A stretch of 64,000 nt of DNA, from assembly GCF_035497915.1 (NCBI RefSeq), contig NZ_DATJCS010000030.1, forward strand, positions 1 through 64,000. The letters run 5' to 3'. Position numbers and translations under genes: made by a program. The notes beneath the pieces were generated by a model. That model saw nothing but the letters and a program-made list of their open reading frames with translations, was not told where the DNA came from and searched no databases. This document shows positions 1-10,327 of the stretch, piece after piece. The DNA is from Serpens sp035497915. Its GTDB lineage: Bacteria; Pseudomonadota; Gammaproteobacteria; Pseudomonadales; Pseudomonadaceae. The first letter of the stretch is position 1, and every line of letters starts with the position of its first letter.

Positions 1-22
1 TGCTAGATTCATCGCGTCCGTC

Positions 23-38
23 GGGACAGTCCTGTCCC
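23..38. other. Perfect palindrome in the rho leader
   Basis: GGGACAG and CTGTCCC flank a 2-base centre about 65 bases upstream of the rho start. No T-tract follows, so it does not look like an ordinary terminator. Leaders of rho genes are known sites of autogenous attenuation, but assigning that role here is inference. The window edge hides the rest of the leader and the upstream gene. Confidence 0.35.
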
Positions 39-104
39 CCAGCGCCCTCCGCGCGACGCACATCCTCCCTCCTGTAATTCAACGGCGCCCCGCGAGGATT
101 GCCC

Positions 105-1967
<1,863 letters not shown>

Positions 1968-1985
1968 CGTTCGGTTCAGGTAGGC

Positions 1986-2016
1986 AAAGGCCGGGGCTCG
2001 CTCCGGCCTTTTGCTT
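1986..2016 (+). terminator. Intrinsic terminator of rho
   Basis: AAAGGCCGG (1986-1994) pairs with CCGGCCTTT (2003-2011) across a short loop and is followed by a T-rich stretch (TTTTGCTTTT). It lies 19 bases after the rho stop codon and before ubiD, so rho itself appears to end by Rho-independent termination. Confidence 0.8.
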
Positions 2017-2090
2017 TTCCGGCGGTTTTGAAACGCCGGGAGCCAACGGTACACTTCGCTCCCCGACCCGCCCCTCAGCGAGGCCCATGC

Positions 2091-3557
2091 ATGCAGTATC
2101 GCGATCTGCGCGACTTCATCACCGCCCTGGAACAGCGCGGCGAGCTGAAACGCATTCAGACGCCGGTGTCGCCCGTTCTGGAAATGACCGAGATCTGCGA
2201 CCGCACCCTGCGCAGGCAGGGTCCGGCGCTGCTGTTCGAGAAGCCCACCGGCTTCGACATGCCGGTGCTTGGCAACCTGTTCGGCACCCCCGGGCGCGTC
2301 GCGCTGGGCATGGGCGCGGAGGATGTCTCCGAACTGCGCGAGATCGGCAAGCTGCTGGCCTACCTCAAGGAGCCCGAGCCGCCGAAGGGCTTCAAGGACG
2401 CGCTGGGCAAGTTGCCGCTGCTCAAGAAGGTCATCAGCATGGCGCCCAAGGTGCGCAAGGACGCCGCCTGCCAGGAGGTGATCCTCGAGGGTGACGACGT
2501 CGACCTGTCGCGCCTGCCCATCCAGCACTGCTGGCCGGGCGATGCTGCGCCGCTGATCACCTGGGGCCTGACCATCACCAAGGGGCCGAACAAGGAACGC
2601 CAGAACCTCGGCATCTACCGCCAGCAGGTGATCGGCCGCAACAAGGTGATCATGCGCTGGCTGAGCCACCGTGGCGGCGCGCTGGACTACCGCGAATGGT
2701 GCGAGAAGTACCCGGATCGCCCGTACCCGGTGGCGGTGGCGCTGGGCGCCGATCCGGCGACCATTCTCGGCGCGGTGACGCCGGTGCCGGACACCCTCTC
2801 CGAGTACGCCTTCGCCGGCCTGCTGCGCGGTTCGCGCACCGAGCTGGTCAAGTGCCTGGGCAGCGAGCTGCAGGTGCCGGCCGGCGCCGAGATCATCCTC
2901 GAAGGGCATATCCATCCCGGCGAGATGGCCGATGAAGGTCCCTACGGCGACCACACCGGCTACTACAACGAGGTGGACCGCTTCCCGGTGCTCACCGTCG
3001 AGCGCATCACCCACCGCAAGGATCCGATCTACCACAGCACCTATACCGGTCGTCCGCCGGATGAGCCGGCGATCCTCGGTGTGGCGCTCAATGAAGTGTT
3101 CGTGCCGATCCTGCAGAAGCAGTTCCCGGAGATCACCGACTTCTATCTGCCGCCGGAAGGCTGCTCCTACCGCATGGCGGTGGTGACCATCAAGAAGCAG
3201 TACCCGGGGCATGCCAAGCGGGTGATGCTCGGCGTGTGGAGCTTCCTGCGCCAGTTCATGTACACCAAGTTCGTCATCGTCACCGACGACGACATCAACG
3301 CCCGCGACTGGAACGACGTGATCTGGGCGATCACCACGCGCATGGACCCCAAGCGCGACACGGTGATGATCGACAACACACCGATCGATTACCTGGACTT
3401 CGCCTCGCCGATTTCCGGCCTGGGCTCGAAGATGGGCCTGGACGCCACCCACAAGTGGCCGGGCGAGACCAGCCGCGAATGGGGCCGCGTCATCACCCGC
3501 GACGAGGCCGTGGTGCGGCGCGTCGACGAACTCTGGGCGAGTCTGGGCATCGACTGA
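2091..3557 (+). CDS. ubiD: 4-hydroxy-3-polyprenylbenzoate decarboxylase UbiD
   Basis: Prenylated-FMN-dependent decarboxylase of ubiquinone synthesis that converts 3-polyprenyl-4-hydroxybenzoate to 2-polyprenylphenol. The 488-residue length and the family blocks LRDFITALEQRGEL, NLGIYRQQVIG, EGPYGDHTGYYN, YHSTYTGRPPDEPA and the C-terminal DATHKWPGE support the call. ATG at 2091 is preferred to an ATG 63 bases upstream because GAGG at 80-83 of that kilobase (2080-2083) lies 7 bases before it and known UbiD proteins begin at this point. The cofactor-making partner UbiX is not in the window. ubiD directly follows rho, as in other pseudomonads. Confidence 0.95.
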   Translation: MQYRDLRDFITALEQRGELKRIQTPVSPVLEMTEICDRTLRRQGPALLFEKPTGFDMPVLGNLFGTPGRVALGMGAEDVSELREIGKLLAYLKEPEPPKGFKDALGKLPLLKKVISMAPKVRKDAACQEVILEGDDVDLSRLPIQHCWPGDAAPLITWGLTITKGPNKERQNLGIYRQQVIGRNKVIMRWLSHRGGALDYREWCEKYPDRPYPVAVALGADPATILGAVTPVPDTLSEYAFAGLLRGSRTELVKCLGSELQVPAGAEIILEGHIHPGEMADEGPYGDHTGYYNEVDRFPVLTVERITHRKDPIYHSTYTGRPPDEPAILGVALNEVFVPILQKQFPEITDFYLPPEGCSYRMAVVTIKKQYPGHAKRVMLGVWSFLRQFMYTKFVIVTDDDINARDWNDVIWAITTRMDPKRDTVMIDNTPIDYLDFASPISGLGSKMGLDATHKWPGETSREWGRVITRDEAVVRRVDELWASLGID

Positions 3558-3649
3558 GCGGACGCAGAGCCGCCACAGCACAACCTGAACCGGTGTCGCG
3601 GTCGGCAACGTCCGCGGCCCCGGTCGTATTTTCCCCGCGAGAAACTGCC

Positions 3650-4621
3650 TTGAACGTAACTGTCCAACCCTCCGGCGTGGTGCTGGAGGTTCAGCCCGGC
3701 GAACGCATCCTGGATGCCGCCCGGCGTCTGGGCCTGGAATGCCCGCAGAGCTGCCGCAACGGCAACTGCCACATCTGCGCCGCCACGCTGCTGCGTGGCC
3801 GGATGCGCCAAGGCGACGCGGTACTGACCAGCGGCGAGGTGCTGCCCTGCGTCGCGGTGCCGCTGGAGGACTGCGAACTGCTCTGGCCGCTGCTGCTGGC
3901 GCCCGGCCATCTGCCGGTGCGCGAGCTGACCTGCCAGCTGCTCGGCTGCGAACCGCTGGGTGGCGACGTGTACCGCCTGCGTCTGCGCACGCCGGCCGGC
4001 AAGCCACCGCGCTACCACGCCGGCCAGTATCTGCTGCTGCAACGCGAGGATGGCGAATGGTCGGCCTATTCGCTGGCGTCGGCGCCGCACCAGGGTCGCG
4101 AGCTGGAACTGCACATCCTGGCCCGCGACGAGCAGCCCCGCGCGCTGCTGGCGTTCATCGAGCGCAACGGCATGGTCCGGGCGCAACTGCCGTTTGGCGA
4201 GGCCTGCCTTGACCGCCTGCCGGACGGGCCGCTGCTGCTGATCGCCGCCGGCACCGGCATGGCGCAGATGTGCGGGCTGATCGAGCACTGCCGCGCGTCG
4301 GGCTTCAGCCATCCGATGCACCTGTATTGGGGGGCGCGCACCCCAGAGGACTTCTACGAATTGCCGCAGTGGGCGGAGTGGGAGCGCATGCCCAACCTGA
4401 CCCTGCACCGGGTGGTCAGCGATCTGTGCGGCTGGGAAGGGCGTTGTGGGCTGCTGCACGAGGCCGTGCGGGCGGACTTCGCCAGCCTGGCCGGACTGCA
4501 CGTCTATGCCAGCGGCTCGCCGGCGATGGTCTATGCCACCCTGGATGCGCTGGTGGCGGCCGGCATGGCGGCGGAGCAGATGCGCGCCGACGTGTTCGCC
4601 TATGCGCCGCGCCCGGCCTGA
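3650..4621 (+). CDS. Ferredoxin-type NAD(P)H flavin oxidoreductase (2Fe-2S plus FNR-like)
   Basis: The N-terminal plant-type 2Fe-2S domain has cysteine spacing C-x4-C-x2-C (SCRNGNCHIC) with a fourth Cys in VLPCVAVP. An FNR-like FAD/NAD module follows, with the flavin motif WSAYSLAS and the nicotinamide motif IAAGTGMAQM. This layout matches CDP-6-deoxy-3,4-glucoseen reductase-like and phenol hydroxylase reductase-like proteins, which pass electrons from NAD(P)H through FAD to an iron-sulfur centre. The partner is unknown; nearness to ubiD is suggestive only. The start is probably TTG at 3650, giving (M)NVTVQPSG and 323 residues, with a weak purine-rich stretch before it. The longer frame upstream overlaps ubiD and is not coding. 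Confidence 0.85.
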   Translation: MNVTVQPSGVVLEVQPGERILDAARRLGLECPQSCRNGNCHICAATLLRGRMRQGDAVLTSGEVLPCVAVPLEDCELLWPLLLAPGHLPVRELTCQLLGCEPLGGDVYRLRLRTPAGKPPRYHAGQYLLLQREDGEWSAYSLASAPHQGRELELHILARDEQPRALLAFIERNGMVRAQLPFGEACLDRLPDGPLLLIAAGTGMAQMCGLIEHCRASGFSHPMHLYWGARTPEDFYELPQWAEWERMPNLTLHRVVSDLCGWEGRCGLLHEAVRADFASLAGLHVYASGSPAMVYATLDALVAAGMAAEQMRADVFAYAPRPA

Positions 4622-4626
4622 GGGCT

Positions 4627-4720
4627 GTAGGGTGGACAACGGTTTTCTTGTCCACCACCGCGCCGGTACGGCGTGCCTGGCGGCCCGCGTGGTGGGTCGA
4701 TAACGCGCGATCCACCCTAC
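4627..4720. repeat. Palindromic interspersed repeat with GTAGGGTGGA / TCCACCCTAC ends
   Basis: GTAGGGTGGA (4627-4636) and TCCACCCTAC (4711-4720) form inverted termini. Inside are two hairpins: GGTGGACAA with TTGTCCACC (4631-4656), and a GGTGGGTCG arm with a CGATCCACCC arm. The 94-base element looks like a non-autonomous REP/MITE-type repeat. I recall similar ends in P. stutzeri/mendocina-like genomes but cannot confirm that here. It lies between two tandem genes. Confidence 0.65.
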
Positions 4721-4812
4721 GGAGTCCCGGGTGCCGTCCGAAAATTGACGCGTGCGGCCGCCGTTGCCGGTTCTGTCCGGCGAAACCTCGCGGAATCCCG
4801 CGCCCTGTGAGC

Positions 4813-4828
4813 TGGCACGCTAATAGCT
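4813..4828 (+). promoter_or_regulatory. Possible sigma-54 (RpoN) promoter before the fliL-like gene
   Basis: TGGCAC at 4813-4818, five bases, then TAGCT gives the -24 GG and -12 GC dinucleotides exactly 10 bases apart, with one mismatch to the TTGCW half. It lies 33 bases before the start codon. Flagellar genes in Pseudomonas are often RpoN-dependent, which makes the site plausible. A weak sigma-70 reading of the AT-rich patch is also possible. Confidence 0.4.
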
Positions 4829-4860
4829 AGGCTAGCCGTCAACGCCAGAGGAGTTTGCTT

Positions 4861-5262
4861 GTGAAATCGCTTATCGCCGCGCTGTTGTTGCTGGGTCTGT
4901 ACATCGGCCCGGCCCAGGCCGCCAAGGAATACGACCCCAGCAAGGTGCTGTATCTCGAGCTGCGGCCCTCGCTGGTCGGCAACTACGGGGACGGCCCGCG
5001 TCCGCGCTTCTACAAGGCCGACGTGGCCTTGCGGGTCACCGGCACCTTCGCGATGGCCCGGCTGGAGCACCACCAGCCGCTGATCCGCAACGAGCTGATC
5101 ATGCTCTTCGCCGCCGTGCCCACCGGCGGCATGGACAGCCTGGAAGCCAAGGAACAGCTGCGCCAGAAGGCGCTCGAGCGCATCCGCGCCGCCATCGAGT
5201 ACGAGGAAGGCTACCCGCTGGTCGAGGACCTGCTGTTCACCAACCTGATCGCTCAGCCGTAA
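4861..5262 (+). CDS. FliL-like periplasmic/membrane protein
   Basis: 133 residues. Residues 1-20 form a signal peptide or membrane anchor (MKSLIAALLLLGLYIGPAQA). The rest resembles the FliL periplasmic domain: a beta-strand segment, HHQPLIRNELIMLF, a helix starting SLEAKEQLRQKALERI, and a C-terminal LVEDLLFTNLIAQ. FliL proteins associate with the flagellar stator and basal body. This copy stands alone outside any flagellar operon, so it may act as a paralogue. GTG at 4861 is favoured over TTG at 4855 because AGAGGAG (4847-4853) is 7 bases from the GTG. Confidence 0.8.
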   Translation: MKSLIAALLLLGLYIGPAQAAKEYDPSKVLYLELRPSLVGNYGDGPRPRFYKADVALRVTGTFAMARLEHHQPLIRNELIMLFAAVPTGGMDSLEAKEQLRQKALERIRAAIEYEEGYPLVEDLLFTNLIAQP

Positions 5263-5283
5263 GGCTGGGGTCTGCACGAACCC

Positions 5284-5357
5284 TGTAGGAGCGACTTCAG
5301 TCGCGAGCTTCTGGCGGCGGCCCGCACCAAAGCATCGCGGCTGAAGCCGCTCCTACA
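5284..5357. repeat. REP doublet (REPIN) at a convergent junction
   Basis: TGTAGGAGCGACTTCAGTCG and its inverted partner CGGCTGAAGCCGCTCCTACA flank a spacer of roughly 25 bases. Each arm is itself a small hairpin. The left arm has compensatory changes (ACTTCAGT) that preserve pairing. The element lies between the 3' ends of the fliL-like and yhhJ genes. Three further doublets of the same family occur in the window. Confidence 0.85.
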
Positions 5358-5377
5358 AAAGATGGGTGCAGCAGCCC

Positions 5378-6499
5378 TCAGGCCATCTGCGCCAGGGTCT
5401 TGCGAAAGCGCGCCAGCGCGCCGAGGAAGAACAGCGCGCCAATGCCGAGGATGGCCAGCAACTGCGGCCAGACGATCGCCAGCCCGGCGCCGCGATAGAG
5501 GATGGCCTGGGCCAGGCTGACGAAGTGGGTGGTCGGCGCCGCCAGCATGATGAACTGCACCGCCTCGGGCATGCTCTCGCGCGGGGTGGTCCCTCCGGAG
5601 AGAATCTGCAGCGGCATCAGCACCAGGATGATCAGCAGTCCGAGCTGCGGCATCGAGCGCGCCACCGTGCCGAAGAAGATGCCCATCGAGGTGGTGGCGA
5701 ACAGGTGCAGCGCGGCGCCGAGCAGGAACAGCCCCAGCGAACCCCCGATCGGCACCTGCAGCCAGCCCTGCACGACCACCACCAGCGACAGCGCGGTCGC
5801 GCCCAGCACCACCAGGCCCATCGCCCAGACCTTGCCGAGCATGATTTCCAGCGGCGTCACCGGCATCACCAGCAGGTGCTCGATGGTGCCATGCTCGCGT
5901 TCGCGGATCAGCGCCGCCCCGGTGAGGATGATCGACAGCATGGTGATCTGGTTGATCACCTCCATCACCGAGCCGAACCACGAGCGGGTCAGGTTGGGAT
6001 TGAAGGCCACGCGCATTTCCAGTTCCACGGTCTGGCTGCTGCCGCCCCGGTGGCGCTGCAGGAATTCGGCAACCTCGCTGGCGGCGATGTTCTGGATGTA
6101 GCCGGCGCCGGTGAAGGCCTGACTGATCTGGGTAGCGTCCACGTTGAGCTGCGCCGCCGGCTGGCGCCCGGCCAGCAGGTCACGCTGGAAGTTCGGTGGA
6201 ATGTTCAGGGTGAAGGTGTAGTGGCCGGCGTCCATGCCCCGGTCCATCTGGTTGAGGTCGATCAGCTGGGGCGTCAGGAAGAACGGCGGCTGGAAGGCGT
6301 TGATGATGCGCATCGACAGCGGCGAGCGGTCCTCGTCGACCACCGCCAGGGTGGCCCGGTGCAGGCTTTCCGGCATGCTGCTGGCCGCCGTGTAGATGCC
6401 GAAGGTGAAGGCCCAGACGATCAGCAGCAGCAGCGCCGCGTCGCGGTACAGGCTGCGCAGCTCCTTGATGCCCAGGTTGAGTACGTTGCTGCCGCGCAT
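5378..6499 (-). CDS. yhhJ: ABC-2 type transporter permease YhhJ
   Basis: 373 residues with the ABC-2 permease layout: one N-terminal membrane helix (about 20-40), a large periplasmic domain, and about five C-terminal helices including the segment starting GSVMEVINQITML. The motif IREREHGTIEHLLVMPVTPLE is the conserved ABC2 signature region. It is the last gene of a yhiI-rbbA-yhhJ operon and starts 1 base after the rbbA stop. The substrate is unknown; the family is thought to be an efflux or membrane-remodelling system. Confidence 0.9.
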   Translation of the reverse strand: MRGSNVLNLGIKELRSLYRDAALLLLIVWAFTFGIYTAASSMPESLHRATLAVVDEDRSPLSMRIINAFQPPFFLTPQLIDLNQMDRGMDAGHYTFTLNIPPNFQRDLLAGRQPAAQLNVDATQISQAFTGAGYIQNIAASEVAEFLQRHRGGSSQTVELEMRVAFNPNLTRSWFGSVMEVINQITMLSIILTGAALIREREHGTIEHLLVMPVTPLEIMLGKVWAMGLVVLGATALSLVVVVQGWLQVPIGGSLGLFLLGAALHLFATTSMGIFFGTVARSMPQLGLLIILVLMPLQILSGGTTPRESMPEAVQFIMLAAPTTHFVSLAQAILYRGAGLAIVWPQLLAILGIGALFFLGALARFRKTLAQMA

Positions 6500-6500
6500 C

Positions 6501-9215
6501 TCAGGTCTCCTGTTTCTTCAGCAGGGCCGTGCACAGCGCCAGCAGCACTGGCACCGTGATGGCCAGCGGCAGCAGATAGCCGCCCAGGTCGCCAAAGCCC
6601 AGCGCCTTGGAAAACACCCCGCGGCTGATGACCAGAAAGTGCGAGGTGGGATACAGCTGACCGATCACGGCACCGAAACCTTCCAGCGAGGACACCGGAT
6701 AGATCAACCCGGCGAATTGTACGGCGGGCAGCAGGGTGACGATGGCGGTACCGAACACCGCGGCGATCTGGCTGCGCGTGAAGGTGGACATCAGCAGCCC
6801 CAGGGCGGTGGCGCAGCCCAGGTACAGCAGGGCGCCGAGCAGCAGGGTCAGCGGGCTGCCCTTGAGCGGCACGTCGAACAGCAGCACCGCCGCGACCAGC
6901 AGCAGGGCGAAGTTCAGCAGGCCCAGCGCCAGGTAGGGCAGCTGCTTGCCGAGCAGGAATTCCAGGCGGGTCACCGGGGTGACGTACAGGTTGATGATCG
7001 AGCCCAGCTCCTTCTCGCGCACCACGCCCAGGGCGGTGAGCATGGCCGGGATGAGCATCAGCAACAGCGGAATCACCGCCGGCACCATGGCCTTGAGGCT
7101 CTCCACGTCCGGGTTGTAGCGAAAGCGCACTTCCAGCGAGGCGGGCAGGCCGACGGCTTGCCCGGCCGCGCGGGCCAGATTCTGCAGGTAGTTGTTGTGG
7201 ATGCCCTGCACATAGCCCTTGATGGTGTCGGCGCGGGTCGGCATGGCGCCATCCACCCAGGCGGCGATCGCCGGGCTGGCGCCGCGCTTCAGGTCGCGGC
7301 CGAAACCGGCGGGAATCTCCACGGCCAGGCTGATTTCGCCGCTGCGCAGGCGCCGGTCGAGGTCGGCGTGGTCGCGCAGCGGCGCCTTCTCGAGGAAATA
7401 GCGTGAGCCGGACAGGTTCAGGACGTAGGCCTGGCTGGTGGTGGTCTGGTCATGGTCGAGCACCGCGAAGGACAGGTCCTCGACATCCATGCTGATGCCG
7501 TAGCCGATGATGAACAGCAGGATCAGGCTGCCGAGCAGCGCCATGCTGCCGCGAATCGGGTCGCGGCGCAGCTCCAGGGATTCGCGTCGCGCATAGCTGA
7601 ACAGGCGCAGCAGGCTGAAGCGCTGGCGCGGCACGCGCGCGGCGGGCTCCACGGCGGGCGACGCCGGTGCGGCGGCAGGTGATTGCATGGCGCCAGCGGC
7701 CTCTTCGAGGTAGGCGATGAAGGTGGCTTCCAGGGTCGGCAACCCGCGCCGCGCCATCAGCTCCTGCGGAGTGCCGCTGTCCAGCACCTTGCCGGCGTGC
7801 ATCAGCGAGATGCGGTCGCAGCGCTGCGCCTCGTTCATGAAGTGGGTGGAGATGAAGATGGTCACCCCGTCGCGGCGCGACAGGTCGATCATCAGTTGCC
7901 AGAAGCCGTCGCGGGCCACCGGGTCGACCCCGGAGGTGGGCTCGTCGAGGATCAGCAGCTCCGGCTCGTGAATCACCGCCACGGCCAGCGACAGGCGCTG
8001 GCGCAGGCCGAGCGGCAGGCGGTCCGGCAACTGGTCCATGACCGGTTGCAGGTCGAAGCGCTCGGCCAGCTCGGCGATGCGTGGCGCGATGCGTTCTTCC
8101 GGCATCTGGAACAGCCGGGCATGCAGGTCGAGGTTCTGCTCGACGGTGAGCTCCCGGTACAGCGAGAAGGCCTGCGACATGTAGCCGACCCGCCGGCGGG
8201 TCTGCAGGTCGTGGGGATCGACCGGCTGGCCGAACAGGAAGGCCTCGCCCTCGCTGGCCGGCAGCAGCCCGGTGAGCATCTTCATGGTGGTGGACTTGCC
8301 GCAGCCGTTGGAACCGAGGAAGCCGAAGATCTCGCCGCGCGGGATGCGCAGGTTGACGTCGCGGACCGCCACGAAGTCGCCGAAGCGCATGGTCAGGCCG
8401 TGGGCCTCGATGGCGATTTCGGTTTCACCGGCGACGCGCGGCGGAATCACCAGTTGCCGGTGTTCCCGGCGCTTCTCTTCCGGGAGCAGGGCGACGAAGG
8501 CTTCCTCCAGGCTGGCGCTCGCGCTGCGCTGGCGCAGTTCGGCGGGGCTGCCGGTGGCCAGGATCCGCCCGGCGTCCATGGCCACCAGCCAGTCGAAACG
8601 CTCGGCTTCCTCCATGTAGGCGGTGGCCACCAGCACGCTCATCTGCGGGCGTTCGGCGCGGATGCGCGCGATCAGTTCCCAGAACTGGTTGCGGGACAGG
8701 GGATCGACGCCGGTGGTCGGCTCGTCGAGGATCAGCAGGTCCGGGTCGTGGATCAGCGCGCAGCACAGGCCGAGCTTCTGCTTCATGCCGCCGGACAGCT
8801 TGCCGGCCGGGCGCTCGCGGAACGCCGACAGGCCGGTGCTGCGCAGCAGCTCGTCGATGCGCCGTTCGCGCTCGGCCTGGCGCTGGCCGAACAGGCGGGC
8901 GAAGAAGTCGAGGTTCTCGACCACCGAAAGGGTCGGATAGAGGTTCTTGCCCAGTCCCTGCGGCATGTAGGCGATGTGTGGGCAGACCCGCCGGCGGTGA
9001 CGCGGGTCGGCCATGTCGCCGCCCAGCGCTTCGATGTGGCCGTCCTGGAGCTTGCGCGCGCCGGCGATCAGCGCGAGCAGGCTGGACTTGCCGACGCCGT
9101 CCGGACCGATCAGGCCGACCATGCGCCGCGCCGGCAGCTCCAGCTCGATGTCGGCCAGCGCCCGGGTCTTGCCGTAGCGCAGGCCGACCCCGCTGAGCCG
9201 GGCGACCGGGCTCAT
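6501..9215 (-). CDS. rbbA: Fused dual ABC ATPase/permease, RbbA-like
   Basis: 904 residues, matching E. coli RbbA (about 911). ABC domain 1 has Walker A GPDGVGKSS and signature LSGGMKQK. ABC domain 2 has Walker A GSNGCGKST, while its signature reads LPLGLRQR, a departure from LSGGQ. A C-terminal ABC-2 permease domain begins near SYARRESLELRRDP. RbbA was described in E. coli as a ribosome-bound ATPase, and the architecture also fits a half-transporter that pairs with YhhJ. ATG at 9215 is used because it overlaps the upstream yhiI stop as ATGA; the frame is open 11 codons further upstream without an RBS. Confidence 0.9.
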   Translation of the reverse strand: MSPVARLSGVGLRYGKTRALADIELELPARRMVGLIGPDGVGKSSLLALIAGARKLQDGHIEALGGDMADPRHRRRVCPHIAYMPQGLGKNLYPTLSVVENLDFFARLFGQRQAERERRIDELLRSTGLSAFRERPAGKLSGGMKQKLGLCCALIHDPDLLILDEPTTGVDPLSRNQFWELIARIRAERPQMSVLVATAYMEEAERFDWLVAMDAGRILATGSPAELRQRSASASLEEAFVALLPEEKRREHRQLVIPPRVAGETEIAIEAHGLTMRFGDFVAVRDVNLRIPRGEIFGFLGSNGCGKSTTMKMLTGLLPASEGEAFLFGQPVDPHDLQTRRRVGYMSQAFSLYRELTVEQNLDLHARLFQMPEERIAPRIAELAERFDLQPVMDQLPDRLPLGLRQRLSLAVAVIHEPELLILDEPTSGVDPVARDGFWQLMIDLSRRDGVTIFISTHFMNEAQRCDRISLMHAGKVLDSGTPQELMARRGLPTLEATFIAYLEEAAGAMQSPAAAPASPAVEPAARVPRQRFSLLRLFSYARRESLELRRDPIRGSMALLGSLILLFIIGYGISMDVEDLSFAVLDHDQTTTSQAYVLNLSGSRYFLEKAPLRDHADLDRRLRSGEISLAVEIPAGFGRDLKRGASPAIAAWVDGAMPTRADTIKGYVQGIHNNYLQNLARAAGQAVGLPASLEVRFRYNPDVESLKAMVPAVIPLLLMLIPAMLTALGVVREKELGSIINLYVTPVTRLEFLLGKQLPYLALGLLNFALLLVAAVLLFDVPLKGSPLTLLLGALLYLGCATALGLLMSTFTRSQIAAVFGTAIVTLLPAVQFAGLIYPVSSLEGFGAVIGQLYPTSHFLVISRGVFSKALGFGDLGGYLLPLAITVPVLLALCTALLKKQET

Positions 9216-10285
9216 TGCGGAACCTTGATCGCCAGGTGCGCGGGCCATTCGGCCGTCGGGTCAAGACGCAGATAAGCCATGCCCGGCACGCCGGTCTTCA
9301 CATGGGCCAGATACTTGCGCAGCAGTTCGGGGTCGATGCGTGCCTTGACGCGGAACATCAACTTTTCCCGCTCGCTGGCGGTTTCCACGGTCTTGGGCGT
9401 GAACTGGGCGACGCTGGCCACGTAGGTGATGCGTGCCGGAATCACGTACTCGGGGGCGGCGTCGATCACCAGGCGCGCCTCGGCACCCAGCGCCACGCGA
9501 CCGGCCTGGCGCTCGGGCAGGAAGAAGGTCATGTAGACGTCGGAGAGGTCGACCAGGTTGAGCAGCTTGCCGCCGGCGCCGAGCACCTCGCCCGGCTGGC
9601 TGATGCGATATTGCACGCGACCGGCGCGCGGCGCCTTGAGCTGGCTGTCGTCGATATCCACCTGCAGGCGGGTGACGCTGGCCTGGGCGGCCTCCACGGC
9701 CGATTGCGCCTCGATGACCTGGGACTGGGCGGCGGCGATCCCGGCCTCGGCGGAACTCACCTGCGAACGCGACGCGGCGAGCGCCGCCTGGGCGCTCTGC
9801 AGGGCGGCCAGGTCGTCATCCAGTTGCTGGCGCGGCACCGCGTTGCTCTTCACCAGGGTCTGGGTGCGCGTGTGGCGCTTCTGCGCGGCGGACAGCTCGG
9901 CCTGGCGCTGGCGCACCACGGCCTCGGCGGTGGTCTTCTCGCTTTCGCGCAGCGCCACCTGGGCGCGCGCGGTGTGGATGGCATTCTCGGCCTGGCGCAA
10001 CTGCGCCCGGGCCTGGGCGAGCTGGGCCTCAAGCACCTGGGTGTCCATGCGCGCCAGCGCCTGGCCGGCTTCGACGAAGTCACCCTCCTCCACATCGATG
10101 GCGGCCACGCGGCCGCCGAGCTTGGTGGCCACATCCACCTCGGTGGCCTCGATGCGTCCATTGCCCCAGGCGAAGCCCTCACCCAGGCCGCTGGGGCGCA
10201 GTTCGTACCAGGCCAGGGCGGCGAGGGCGGCGATCACGGCCAGGGGCAGGCCCACACGGGTGATCCAGCGTGTGCGTTGGCTCAT
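9212..10285 (-). CDS. yhiI: HlyD-family periplasmic adaptor, YhiI-like
   Basis: 357 residues. One N-terminal membrane helix (about 11-28) is followed by a biotinyl/lipoyl-like half (GRVAAIDVEEGDFVEAGQ), a long Ala/Gln-rich coiled coil (about 80-200), the second half-motif (APRAGRVQYRISQPGEVLGAG) and a beta-barrel domain. This is the membrane-fusion component of the RbbA/YhhJ transporter. ATG at 10285 is chosen over GTG at 10291 because AGGAG sits 5 bases upstream of the ATG and overlaps the GTG. Confidence 0.9.
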   Translation of the reverse strand: MSQRTRWITRVGLPLAVIAALAALAWYELRPSGLGEGFAWGNGRIEATEVDVATKLGGRVAAIDVEEGDFVEAGQALARMDTQVLEAQLAQARAQLRQAENAIHTARAQVALRESEKTTAEAVVRQRQAELSAAQKRHTRTQTLVKSNAVPRQQLDDDLAALQSAQAALAASRSQVSSAEAGIAAAQSQVIEAQSAVEAAQASVTRLQVDIDDSQLKAPRAGRVQYRISQPGEVLGAGGKLLNLVDLSDVYMTFFLPERQAGRVALGAEARLVIDAAPEYVIPARITYVASVAQFTPKTVETASEREKLMFRVKARIDPELLRKYLAHVKTGVPGMAYLRLDPTAEWPAHLAIKVPQ

Positions 10286-10327
10286 CTTCACTCCTTACCG
10301 TCCGGGACGCGCTGCAAAAGGCGGATT

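Noticed and set aside
7683..9275. 530-codon plus-strand open frame
   Set aside because: Antisense to rbbA, whose ABC motifs are unambiguous; no RBS and no domain.
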